From Pseudomonadales bacterium (GTDB lineage Bacteria > Pseudomonadota > Gammaproteobacteria > Pseudomonadales > Pseudohongiellaceae), in NCBI GenBank assembly GCA_031277435.1, contig JAITMI010000334.1, positions 1-9,340 of the forward strand: a stretch of DNA of 9,340 nt, read 5' to 3'. Of this stretch, positions 1 to 6,177 are shown piece after piece. How positions within the stretch are numbered: the first letter of the stretch is position 1; every line of letters begins with the position of its first letter. A program made the position numbers and the translations under genes. The notes under the pieces were generated by a model, which saw only the letters and a program-made list of their open reading frames with translations, did no database searches and had not been told where the DNA came from.

Positions 1-219
1 TCGGATCAAGTGGCGCTGGCGCTGGCCTTGAACGAGGGTTTGTTCGATGCGCTAGATGTGGAACGAGTAACCCAAATCCGCGCCAGAGTGGCGGATTGGC
101 TCGACGCGCAAGCCAGCGAGGTCCGCGCGCGGATCGATGCAACAGGCCAGTTGAGCGACGCCGATCGCGCCACGCTATTGACGGCGATGCAGTCCCTGGC
201 GGCGAGCCGCGCGGCATGA
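1..219 (+). CDS. atpA: Alternative (N-type) F1 ATPase alpha subunit, C-terminal fragment
   Basis: The frame is open from the first base and ends in TGA at 217-219, so only the last 72 residues are seen. They form the helical C-terminal region of an F1 alpha subunit, with a run like ALNEGLFDAL followed by VERVTQIRARVADWL. This part of alpha lies away from the nucleotide site, so no Walker motif is expected here. The identification leans on the next gene, an F1 gamma subunit whose ATG overlaps this stop in ATGA. In the published N-ATPase operon order (atpDCQRBEFAG), alpha and gamma are the last two genes, which fits. By family knowledge, N-ATPases are second, laterally spread rotary ATPases thought to pump Na+ or H+ out of the cell. 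The c-subunit that would show the ion lies outside the window. Confidence 0.8.
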   Translation, partial: SDQVALALALNEGLFDALDVERVTQIRARVADWLDAQASEVRARIDATGQLSDADRATLLTAMQSLAASRAA

Positions 220-1058
220 GCGCACGGCTCGCCGATGTCTCGGCGCACATCCAATCCGTGCAGCAGATCAGCGCGGTGGTGGGCGCGATGCGCGGCCTCG
301 CTGGCGCGCGCGCGCAAAAAGGCCGCGTGCTATTACCGGCCATCCGCGCCTATGCCGAGGTCTCTGGCAAGGCCCTGGCAAGATTATTAACTGAACAATC
401 AGAAACAGCGCCGCGCCCAGCAGCCGCCAAGCCAACCTTGCTGGTATTCGGCGCGCAACAAGGTTTCGCCGGCGCCTTCGCCGATCAAGTGCTCGATGCC
501 GCCACCGCGCGCATGGCCCAGTCCTACGTGATGATGGCTGGTGCCCGTAGCGCCGCGCTCGCGCGTCAACGCGGCCTTACGCTCGACTGGCTCACCAACA
601 TGCCCGACCGCCCCGCCTCGGTAGCGGCAATGGCAAGCACGCTGGTCGATGCGCTGTACGCGCACATCACCGCCTCCGGCTCGGCGGAGGTCAACATGAT
701 CGTGCCCATCTGGCACGCCGAACACGGCGCCGCCATTACCGAGCGCCCCCTGTTGCCGCTCGACCGTTCACGTTTTCAACTTACAGGTCCAAAAAGCGAC
801 CCGCCGCTACGCACCCTGCCAGCGCCGTTATTAGTCGCGCGCCTGGCGGAAGAATACGTGTTCGCCCAAGTCTGCGAAGCGGCAATGGAAGCCTACGTGG
901 CCGAAAACCAAGCCCGCGTGCAAGCGATGGTCGCCGCCAAAATGCACATCGAAGGCCAACTCAAAAGCCTCGACCGTTTGGCGCATCAAGTGCGTCAGGA
1001 TGAAATTACCGACGAAGTAATCGAACTGGCGGCGGCGCGGCATAAGCATTCAAGCTAA
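216..1058 (+). CDS. atpG: Alternative (N-type) F1 ATPase gamma subunit
   Basis: This 280-residue protein is the central rotor stalk subunit of an F1 ATPase, linking the alpha/beta hexamer to the membrane ring. The N-terminal helix (about residues 1-60, with SVQQISAVVGAMRGLAG) and the C-terminal helix (about 220-280, with QDEITDEVIELAAA) match the two long coiled-coil helices of gamma, with a Rossmann-like middle starting at LLVFGAQQGFAG. The ATG at 216 was chosen over an upstream in-frame ATG at 96 because the longer version would run inside the alpha coding region; the ATGA overlap with the alpha stop indicates translational coupling. Its divergence from standard AtpG and its place at the operon end fit the N-ATPase type. 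The TAA stop overlaps by four bases the stop of the convergent gene at 1055-1594, leaving no room for a terminator between them. Confidence 0.88.
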   Translation: MSARLADVSAHIQSVQQISAVVGAMRGLAGARAQKGRVLLPAIRAYAEVSGKALARLLTEQSETAPRPAAAKPTLLVFGAQQGFAGAFADQVLDAATARMAQSYVMMAGARSAALARQRGLTLDWLTNMPDRPASVAAMASTLVDALYAHITASGSAEVNMIVPIWHAEHGAAITERPLLPLDRSRFQLTGPKSDPPLRTLPAPLLVARLAEEYVFAQVCEAAMEAYVAENQARVQAMVAAKMHIEGQLKSLDRLAHQVRQDEITDEVIELAAARHKHSS

Positions 1059-1594
1059 ACCGCGCCATACTTCAAGAGATACGCCTCGCAGAGTGAAGAT
1101 AGCTCAGCAAAATCGATTTTGAGAGCAGTGGCCGAAATCGTGACCGAGCTTCCGGTAAGTTTGAGGTTCGCGCGTTTGAGCTGTCTGCCAATGAGGCCGC
1201 CTCTGGCGATGTATTTTTGCGGGTCCAGCACTTTGACCACCAGTATTTGTTGACCGTCCAGTTCCCAAACACCAAAGCCGGTAATATCGCTCCACGGAAC
1301 AAACCCGGCGGAAATGCCGCTGGAGTTATCGTGCAGACCCGATGAGTCCAAAACCAGGCCCGGCGTTTTGTCGATGAGCTTTTTGAGGGCGGCGCCGAAG
1401 CAAGCGCCGAAAAAGATAATGCTTATCATGCCAATGCCATGCACAAGCGACAGGCTGCTGAACCAAGGCTGTGGCCCGGCTTCCGCGGGGCCAAGCTGGA
1501 CCATCCAGTAGCCTAACAGCACAAAGCCGAGAGCGCCCGCGATCAAGAGCAGAATTTTAGTTTTACTGAGAGCGATTACCGTGTTGCCGTTCAT
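1055..1594 (-). CDS. STM3941-family membrane protein
   Basis: The 179-residue product resembles the STM3941 family of uncharacterised bacterial proteins. Two hydrophobic segments are visible at about residues 14-34 and 54-72, followed by a soluble C-terminal half of beta-rich, PH-like character. That half holds the family-like stretches GLVLDSSGLHDNSS, VPWSDITGFGV and ILVVKVLDPQKYI, and ends in SSLCEAYLLKYG. The likely topology is a two-helix membrane anchor with a cytoplasmic domain (inferred). No function is established that I know of. No good Shine-Dalgarno sequence precedes the ATG at 1594, but the start is placed sensibly ahead of the first membrane helix. It lies 80 bases downstream of the B-box gene on the same strand and could share its transcript. 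Its TAG stop overlaps the atpG stop. Confidence 0.72.
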   Translation of the reverse strand: MNGNTVIALSKTKILLLIAGALGFVLLGYWMVQLGPAEAGPQPWFSSLSLVHGIGMISIIFFGACFGAALKKLIDKTPGLVLDSSGLHDNSSGISAGFVPWSDITGFGVWELDGQQILVVKVLDPQKYIARGGLIGRQLKRANLKLTGSSVTISATALKIDFAELSSLCEAYLLKYGAV

Positions 1595-1674
1595 GGATAC
1601 TTGTTATGCCTGATGTTGGGATTCAACGCTATGTGTTTGATGCTGAAGTTGGGCTTCGCGCCGCTCAACCCACG

Positions 1675-2040
1675 CTACTCGCGCCTGGGGGCATAGGCTT
1701 TTTTGTTGTAGAAGTAAGTATAAATGGCGAAGGCGATAAAGCCGGCGCCCAGTATTACGGGCAAATCCATGACGCCTTGCCCATAGAATAAACCATAGCC
1801 GGCGAACACGGTTCCCATGAAACCTAAAAATAAAGGCCCGGCATTTCTGGCTTTTGGCATTGCCGCGTAAATTTTCTCATTTTGTCCGATGAGCGTATGC
1901 AAGGTGTTTACCTCGCTCTCATGTTTGCCTTTACATGCAAGGCCATGCCCCAAATCCGTTGCGCAGTTCGCGCACAAGCCTCGGTGGCAGGATTTACAGA
2001 TGCCGATAGCTTCGTTTTCTGGATGATTAAAACAGCGCAT
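1675..2040 (-). CDS. Small membrane protein with B-box-like zinc-binding N-terminus
   Basis: This 121-residue protein starts with a cysteine/histidine cluster: C3, H6, C15, C18, C23, C26, H32, C36 and H40. The spacing (C-x2-H-x8-C-x2-C-x4-C-x2-C-x5-H-x3-C-x3-H) is that of a B-box-type cross-brace able to hold two zinc ions. Similar heads are found on bacterial membrane proteins, including some rhomboid proteases. Two predicted membrane helices follow at about residues 67-86 and 92-111, then a basic tail (NKKAYAPRRE). No catalytic motif is visible, so the zinc head may serve protein-protein contact (inferred). An AAGGA Shine-Dalgarno sequence stands well placed before the ATG at 2040. The gene begins 40 bases after the hpaI-like stop on the same strand, so it may be read with the catabolic operon, although nothing in it suggests catabolism. 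Confidence 0.7.
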   Translation of the reverse strand: MRCFNHPENEAIGICKSCHRGLCANCATDLGHGLACKGKHESEVNTLHTLIGQNEKIYAAMPKARNAGPLFLGFMGTVFAGYGLFYGQGVMDLPVILGAGFIAFAIYTYFYNKKAYAPRRE

Positions 2041-2080
2041 ATAGTCGCTTCCTTCAGATGATAGTTAATAGCCACGTATT

Positions 2081-2854
2081 TTATTCATGCGTGGGCTTGA
2101 AATCCCGCGCCAGCGCGTCGGCGGCTTTTACCAAGAGCGCCGCATCGACGCCGACCGCAGTGAAGAGCGCGCCCAAGGCGAGGCAGCGGCGAGCGAAGGT
2201 GGGGTCGGTGGTGAGAATGCCGGCGGGTTTGCCGAGTTGGCTGAGCCGCCCCAGCGCGTCTTCGACGGCGGCGATGACGGCGGGGTGATTAGGTTGGCCG
2301 ATGTAGCCGAGGCTGGCGGCGAGATCCGCCGGGCCGATGAATACGCCGTCGATGCCTTCGGTGGCGGCGATGGCTTCCAGTTGGTCGAGCGCGGCGGCGG
2401 TTTCGACTTGTACCAATAGACACAGTTCAGATTCGGCGCGCGCGCCGTAATTGACCACTCGTCCAAAACCCGTGGCGCGGGTCAAGGCGGAAACGCCGCG
2501 GATGCCGTGCGGCGGGTAACGCAGCGCCGCTACCGCCGCTTGCGCTTCGGCGGCGTTTTGCACGTAGGGAATCAATAGCGTTTGCGCGCCAATATCCAGA
2601 TAGCGTTTGATCAGCACGGCGTCGTTGCTGGCGGGGCGCACCACGGGGGAGACGGGGTAAGCGGCCAGCGCTTGCAACTGCGGCAATACCGTCAGTACGT
2701 CGTTGGGAGAATGTTCCGTATCGATCAGTAGCCAATCGAAGCCAGCGCCCGCCAGCGCTTCGGCGGCATAGGCGCTGGAGAGAGTGCACCAGAGGCCGAT
2801 TTGCGCGCGGCCTTCGCGCAGCGCCTGCTTAAAGTGATTACGCGGTAATTGCAC
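2081..2854 (-). CDS. hpaI: HpaI-like class II 2-oxo acid aldolase (HpcH/HpaI family)
   Basis: This is a 257-residue metal-dependent pyruvate aldolase close in length to E. coli HpaI, which splits 4-hydroxy-2-oxoheptanedioate into pyruvate and succinate semialdehyde. The family residues are present: the catalytic base H48 in LLIDTEHSPND, R73 in VVRPASND, and metal ligands E151 (VQVETAAAL) and D177 (FIGPADLAASLG), matching E. coli H45, R70, E149 and D175. Family members are known for broad acceptance of 4-hydroxy-2-oxo acids, so the exact aldehyde released is open; the neighbours point to malonate semialdehyde (inferred). The start is GTG at 2854, backed by a GAGGAA ribosome site overlapping the stop of the upstream hydratase, nine bases away, so the two are probably translationally coupled. 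It is the last recognisable enzyme of the minus-strand operon. Confidence 0.88.
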   Translation of the reverse strand: MQLPRNHFKQALREGRAQIGLWCTLSSAYAAEALAGAGFDWLLIDTEHSPNDVLTVLPQLQALAAYPVSPVVRPASNDAVLIKRYLDIGAQTLLIPYVQNAAEAQAAVAALRYPPHGIRGVSALTRATGFGRVVNYGARAESELCLLVQVETAAALDQLEAIAATEGIDGVFIGPADLAASLGYIGQPNHPAVIAAVEDALGRLSQLGKPAGILTTDPTFARRCLALGALFTAVGVDAALLVKAADALARDFKPTHE

Positions 2855-2859
2855 GAGCG

Positions 2860-2865
2860 TTCCTC
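2860..2865 (-). promoter_or_regulatory. Ribosome binding site setting the hpaI-like GTG start
   Basis: Read on the minus strand, GAGGAA lies five bases before the GTG at 2854 and shares bases with the TGA stop of the preceding hydratase gene. It supports GTG as the true start and suggests that ribosomes finishing the hydratase re-initiate on the aldolase. Confidence 0.6.
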
Positions 2866-3646
2866 AACTAATCGACACGCCAATGGCGCCGAGCGGTCCA
2901 TAATCGGTGAAGATGACATCGCCCGGCGCCACGGACACCGGGCGGGTGAATGAGCCGCTGAGCAAAAGCTGCCCCTTGAGCAGCCGCCCGCCCACCGCCG
3001 CCAGTTTGTTGGCGAGCCAGGCAATGCCCGCCGCGGGATGCCCCATCACCGCCGCCGATACGCCGGATTCCTCGATCACGCCGTTTTTCGACAGCGTAGC
3101 GCCCACCCAGCGCAGATCAACGTCGAAAGGCCGCACCGTGCGCCCGCCGAGCACCAGCGCGCCGGAGGCGGCGTTGTCGGCGATGGTATCGGCGATTTGC
3201 CGTGGCACATGAGTGCGGTAATCGATCAATTCCAGCGCCGGCTGTACGAACTCGGTGGCGCGCAGTACGTCGTAAATTTGCACGCCGGGGCCTTGCAGAT
3301 CGGCGCTCAGTACGAAGGCCAGTTCGACTTCCAGACGCGGCTTCATGAAGCGCGCGGCGGGGATCGCGGCGCCATCGGCGTAGATCATGTCGTCCATCAG
3401 GTGGCCGTAATCCGGCTCGGTGAAATTGGAGGCCATCTGCATGGCGCGCGAAGTCAGGCCAATTTTGTGGCCGATGTGGCGCGAACCTTCGGCCAGTTTC
3501 ATTTCAGCCACCAGCCGCTGAATGGCGTAAGCGTCCTCCAGTTCCATTTGTGGCCAGGTAGTGCTCAGTTGTGGAATGGGCTGGCGTTCACGTTCGGCTT
3601 GGAACAGCGCCTGGGCGGCGCGGTGGCGGTCATCATCGGAAATCAT
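2864..3646 (-). CDS. hpaH: HpaH-like 2-oxo-alkenedioate hydratase (FAH superfamily)
   Basis: The 260-residue protein belongs to the hydratase/decarboxylase group that includes HpaH/HpcG (2-oxohept-3-ene-1,7-dioate hydratase), 2-oxopent-4-enoate hydratase and 4-oxalocrotonate decarboxylase. It resembles HpcG most: GHKIGLTS at about residue 59, EPDYGHLMDDM at 77, and the metal-binding glutamates E106 and E108 (PRLEVELAF) and E139 (PALELID), which as I recall carry the same numbers in HpcG. ADTIADNAASGALVLGG and SGSFTRPV further back are also typical. One difference stands out: the loop after ELID (about residues 142-152) is roughly seven residues shorter than in E. coli HpcG, which has a longer HNIDPETQRPRKV stretch there. 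A changed substrate, perhaps a C6 rather than C7 diacid, is possible (inferred). The ATG at 3646 has only a weak ribosome site; 51 bases separate it from the dioxygenase gene. Confidence 0.85.
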   Translation of the reverse strand: MISDDDRHRAAQALFQAERERQPIPQLSTTWPQMELEDAYAIQRLVAEMKLAEGSRHIGHKIGLTSRAMQMASNFTEPDYGHLMDDMIYADGAAIPAARFMKPRLEVELAFVLSADLQGPGVQIYDVLRATEFVQPALELIDYRTHVPRQIADTIADNAASGALVLGGRTVRPFDVDLRWVGATLSKNGVIEESGVSAAVMGHPAAGIAWLANKLAAVGGRLLKGQLLLSGSFTRPVSVAPGDVIFTDYGPLGAIGVSIS

Positions 3647-3697
3647 GCGGGCGGTCTCGATAAAGTGGGTAATTAAACCGGATAGTCAATAAATAAA

Positions 3698-4591
3698 TCA
3701 GCGGATCGGCGGACGCGGCAGTTTCGCTTCGCCAGGCTCGATATGCAGTACGTGCTTGAGCGAATACCAAGGCAGCGTTGCCTCCGGCGAGCCCGGCGGC
3801 GGTTCGTGATGTTCGCCCAGGTGCGCGGTCAGCGCGCGGGTGACGCCGAATTGCACGTCGGTATCCATGTGCGGATCGCCCGCCAGATAAATTTGACTGA
3901 TCAGTGTCTTAAAGCCGGGTTTGAACACCAGCGCGTGTACGTGCGCCGGGCGGTAGGGGTGGCGGCTCTGGGCGTCGAGCAAGCGGCCCACCACGCCGTC
4001 GGTGGGGATCGGATAACCTTTGGGCCGCACCGACCAGAAGCTGACGCGCCCTTGCGCGTCGGTGATGAATTTGCCGCGCAAGTTCATGTGCGCTTGTTCC
4101 GGGTCCTGGTTTTCGTAATAGCCCACCGGCGAGGCGTGCCAGATGTCCACTTCGGCGTCGGCTACCGGCTGGCCCTCAGGATCGACCACGGTGAACTCGG
4201 TGAACATTTTTGGACCAGGCGTATCAGATCGCACGATCGACGCGCCGTTTTCCATGCGCGGCGAATGCAAACGCCAGAAGGGGCCAAGCAAATTGTGCGA
4301 GGTTTCGCGCGCGCCTTTATCGCCATTATTGAGCAAGCATACCAGCGCGGAGACGCCCAGCGAGCCGGCCATCAGCACGGTTTCGTTATGCGAGTCGTTG
4401 GAGCGCTGGCCCAGCTCGTTGATGAGGTCGGTGGCGAGGCGGAATTCCGCTTCGGTGAGGCCCACTTCGGTGATGAAGCCGTGCAGGTGTTTGATCAGTG
4501 AAAGCATGATTTCGCGTAAGCGAGGATCATGGGTGCGCTGCATCACCGCCAGCACGGCGGCGGTAACGTCCTCTGGTTTTTCGATATTCAT
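3698..4591 (-). CDS. Intradiol ring-cleavage dioxygenase, hydroxyquinol 1,2-dioxygenase-like
   Basis: This 297-residue non-haem Fe(III) dioxygenase opens a catechol-type ring between the two hydroxylated carbons. Residues 1 to about 100 form the helical intradiol N-terminal (dimer-forming) domain. The catalytic beta domain follows from LLGPFWRLHSP, through VDIWHASPVGYYENQ, to YPIPTDGVVG and HPYRPAHVH. The expected iron ligands are Y159, Y193, H217 and H219, counted from the ATG at 4591. MNLRGKF and YPIPTDG favour the hydroxyquinol group over catechol or chlorocatechol enzymes. Enzymes of this group and catechol 1,2-dioxygenases can also act on pyrogallol, giving 2-hydroxymuconate. No maleylacetate reductase lies nearby, as would be usual for hydroxyquinol degradation; meta-pathway genes follow instead. 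A TTG codon at 4597 could add two residues, but GGGAG at the right distance favours the ATG. Confidence 0.87.
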   Translation of the reverse strand: MNIEKPEDVTAAVLAVMQRTHDPRLREIMLSLIKHLHGFITEVGLTEAEFRLATDLINELGQRSNDSHNETVLMAGSLGVSALVCLLNNGDKGARETSHNLLGPFWRLHSPRMENGASIVRSDTPGPKMFTEFTVVDPEGQPVADAEVDIWHASPVGYYENQDPEQAHMNLRGKFITDAQGRVSFWSVRPKGYPIPTDGVVGRLLDAQSRHPYRPAHVHALVFKPGFKTLISQIYLAGDPHMDTDVQFGVTRALTAHLGEHHEPPPGSPEATLPWYSLKHVLHIEPGEAKLPRPPIR

Positions 4592-4597
4592 TGGCAA

Positions 4598-4602
4598 CTC
4601 CC
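4598..4602 (-). promoter_or_regulatory. Ribosome binding site setting the dioxygenase ATG start
   Basis: On the minus strand GGGAG is followed by six bases and the ATG at 4591. The in-frame TTG at 4597 would directly abut this site, leaving no spacer, so the ATG is preferred. Confidence 0.6.
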
Positions 4603-4609
4603 GTAGCCT

Positions 4610-5932
4610 TCAACGTGAATAAATAAGCCCCACCAACATGATCGCCAGCGAGGCGATCAGCCCCGACACCGCCAGCAAGCCGAAAATCGCCGGAAATCCC
4701 CAGCCAGCGGCCAACAGCGGCCCGCCAATGAAGGTGCCGAGGATGGCGCCGCAGCGGCCAACGCCCAGCATCCAACTGACGCCGGTGGCGCGCAGTTCGG
4801 TGGGATAAAACTGCGCGGCGAAGGCGTTGAGCGGCGTTTGCGCGCCGCTGGTGAAAAAGCCGGCGCCAATCACGGTAACGGTCAAAAACGTCACCATCTC
4901 GGCGCTGCGGCCAATTAAAAATACGAAAATTGCCGCCAGAAAATACGAAATCGCCAAGGCCCGCGAAGGGCGCATGCGGTCCATCGCCTGGCCCACCAAA
5001 ATGGCGCCGATGGTGCCGCCGCCCTGAAATCCCGCGGTCACCACGGCGGCGCGGGAAATGCTGTAGCCGGCTTGGTTGAGCAAGGTGGGCATCCAGCTCG
5101 TCAGCAAAAATACGATGGTGAGGCCGAAGAAATACGTGGTCCACAACAACAAAGTGCCCCGCAGCAGCGCCGGCGCCAAAATGGCGCTGACGGGGCGCGC
5201 CGCGCGATCGGCGATGGAATCGGGAATGGTGAAGGCGCTGGCGTTCAGCACGTTTGGCCCGGCTCTCATGCGTTCCAGAATGCGGCGTATTCGCGCTACT
5301 GGCCGGCCTTTGCTGATCAAAAATTTGGCGGATTCCGGCAAAAAAAGCGCTAAAAGTAGCGCCAACACCAAGGGCATCGCCCCGCCCAGCAAGAGCACGC
5401 TGCGCCAGCCATAGGCCGGAATCAGCCACGCCGCGACGAAACCGCCGAGCGCGGAACCCAGCGTGTAGCCGCAAAACATCAAGGTAACCAAAAAGGCGCG
5501 GCGCTGATCGGGCACGTATTCCGCGGTCAAGGTGGTGGCGTTCGGCATGGCGGCGCCAAGGCCAAGACCGGTCAAAAATCGCACTATCGTCAGTGAGAAG
5601 AGATCATTAGTCAGCGCCGAGGCCAGACTGCCGAGGCCGAACAGCACCACTGAGGTCACCAGCACCGGCTTGCGGCCAATGCGATCCGCGATGGGCCCCG
5701 CCGCGAGCGCGCCGAAAGCCAGGCCCACCAGCGCCGCCGTCAGCACGGGCGCGATGGCGGGCCGTTCAATGCCCCACTCCAGGGTGAGCGCGGGCGCGAT
5801 GAAACCGATGGCGGCGGTGTCGAAACCGTCGATGGCGAGGATCAGAAAACACAGCACGATAATCAGCCACTGTAACCGCGATAAACGGCGCTCATTGATA
5901 AAGGCTTGCAAGTCGATGCTGTGGCTGGTCAT
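4610..5932 (-). CDS. MFS transporter, aromatic acid:H+ symporter (AAHS) family
   Basis: This 440-residue inner-membrane protein has the hydrophobic pattern of a 12-helix major facilitator. The AAHS signature (PcaK, MhpT and relatives) is clear: an N-terminal SIDLQAFINERRLSRLQW segment, DGFDTAAIGFIAP in helix 1 with the two charged residues D35 and D38, and the loop 2-3 motif GPIADRIGRKP at about residues 79-89. A cytoplasmic loop (about 200-245) precedes the second half. It probably imports an aromatic acid with a proton; the substrate cannot be read from the sequence. The frame stays open 36 codons further upstream, but that stretch is encoded by the tandem repeats, whereas the N-terminus from ATG 5932 aligns with PcaK-type proteins. 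It is the first gene of the catabolic operon and ends 18 bases before the dioxygenase ATG. Confidence 0.9.
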   Translation of the reverse strand: MTSHSIDLQAFINERRLSRLQWLIIVLCFLILAIDGFDTAAIGFIAPALTLEWGIERPAIAPVLTAALVGLAFGALAAGPIADRIGRKPVLVTSVVLFGLGSLASALTNDLFSLTIVRFLTGLGLGAAMPNATTLTAEYVPDQRRAFLVTLMFCGYTLGSALGGFVAAWLIPAYGWRSVLLLGGAMPLVLALLLALFLPESAKFLISKGRPVARIRRILERMRAGPNVLNASAFTIPDSIADRAARPVSAILAPALLRGTLLLWTTYFFGLTIVFLLTSWMPTLLNQAGYSISRAAVVTAGFQGGGTIGAILVGQAMDRMRPSRALAISYFLAAIFVFLIGRSAEMVTFLTVTVIGAGFFTSGAQTPLNAFAAQFYPTELRATGVSWMLGVGRCGAILGTFIGGPLLAAGWGFPAIFGLLAVSGLIASLAIMLVGLIYSR

Positions 5933-5958
5933 TGTGGTGGTATCCGTGTTGTATTCGA

Positions 5959-6012
5959 ATTGGTCGATGCTGTAATTGGTCGATGTTGTAATTGATCGGC
6001 GTTGTAATTGAT
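5959..6012. repeat. Array of three 16-bp tandem direct repeats plus a partial copy
   Basis: Three head-to-tail 16-bp units lie at 5959-5974, 5975-5990 and 5991-6006. The pattern is ATTGGTCGATGYTGTA, with the third unit diverging slightly (ATTGATCGGCGTTGTA). A partial fourth unit, ATTGAT, follows at 6007-6012. A further degenerate copy (TCCGTGTTGTA) sits just before the array at 5943-5953, offset by five bases. The array begins 27 bases upstream of the transporter ATG. The period is about one and a half helical turns. Confidence 0.85.
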
Positions 6013-6079
6013 TTGAGCAAACTGGATGCGCGCAAGACAAGAGCGCCTATCCTACTGACTATCGCCAAGGCACTCCATC

Positions 6080-6124
6080 ATTTGATGGCTTTATATTTGA
6101 CGCCTCCATATTTGATGGCTCTAT
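6080..6124. repeat. Array of three 15-bp tandem direct repeats
   Basis: Three adjacent 15-bp units lie at 6080-6094, 6095-6109 and 6110-6124: ATTTGATGGCTTTAT, ATTTGACGCCTCCAT and ATTTGATGGCTCTAT. All keep ATTTGAyGsCTyyAT. The sequence differs from the 16-bp array some 70 bases away, although the size is nearly equal. It sits 53 bases upstream of the mmsA ATG. It may be an operator set for mmsA or a product of slipped-strand duplication; the sequence does not decide. Confidence 0.8.
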
Positions 6125-6177
6125 GGCGGGCGGGCAGTGATAATTGGCAACTTTTTCTCAACTTGGAGAACGCCGCC

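Larger units (their letters stand above)
5933..6177. promoter_or_regulatory. Divergent control region between the transporter operon and mmsA
   Basis: These 245 bases separate two divergent starts and should hold both promoters. They are more AT-rich than the flanking genes and contain two tandem repeat arrays, listed separately. Weak promoter guesses: on the minus strand TTACAG (5970-5975) and TACAAC (5948-5953), 16 bases apart, for the transporter operon; on the plus strand TTGACG (6097-6102) with a poor -10 near 6120, or GATAAT (6139-6144) with no good -35, for mmsA. Each repeat array overlaps one of these guesses, which would suit regulator binding. A GGAG site at 6165-6168, nine bases before ATG 6178, fixes the mmsA start. 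No regulator gene lies within the window. Confidence 0.55.

Noticed and set aside
96..215. An in-frame ATG at 96 that would lengthen the gamma subunit by 40 residues.
   Set aside because: The added part lies inside the alpha coding region in another frame and has no gamma-like sequence; ATG 216 overlaps the alpha stop and starts a typical gamma N-terminus.
3038..3676. A 212-codon plus-strand open frame antisense to the hydratase.
   Set aside because: Its translation has no family resemblance and is explained by the GC-rich third-position bias of the gene on the other strand. The same applies to the plus-strand frame at 3743-4501.
3698..4591. A classical hydroxyquinol to maleylacetate to 3-oxoadipate pathway for the operon.
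   Set aside because: No maleylacetate reductase is present, and the pathway would leave the hydratase and aldolase without substrate. It is kept only as an alternative for the dioxygenase itself.
4527..5474. A long minus-strand open frame (about 315 codons) overlapping the transporter.
   Set aside because: It is an out-of-frame shadow of GC-rich coding sequence, with low-complexity R/H/G-rich translation, and it crosses the transporter-dioxygenase junction.
2081..5932. A standard 4-hydroxyphenylacetate (hpa) operon.
   Set aside because: HpaD-type extradiol dioxygenase, HpaE, HpaF, HpaG and the HpaX-type permease are all missing; the ring-cleavage enzyme is intradiol and the transporter is AAHS type.
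5933..6040. A 36-codon upstream extension of the transporter frame.
   Set aside because: It translates the tandem repeat array and does not resemble AAHS N-termini, which match from ATG 5932.
5992..6177. A 62-codon upstream extension of mmsA.
   Set aside because: It runs through both repeat arrays and the likely promoters; GGAG nine bases before ATG 6178 and the usual MmsA length favour the shorter form.
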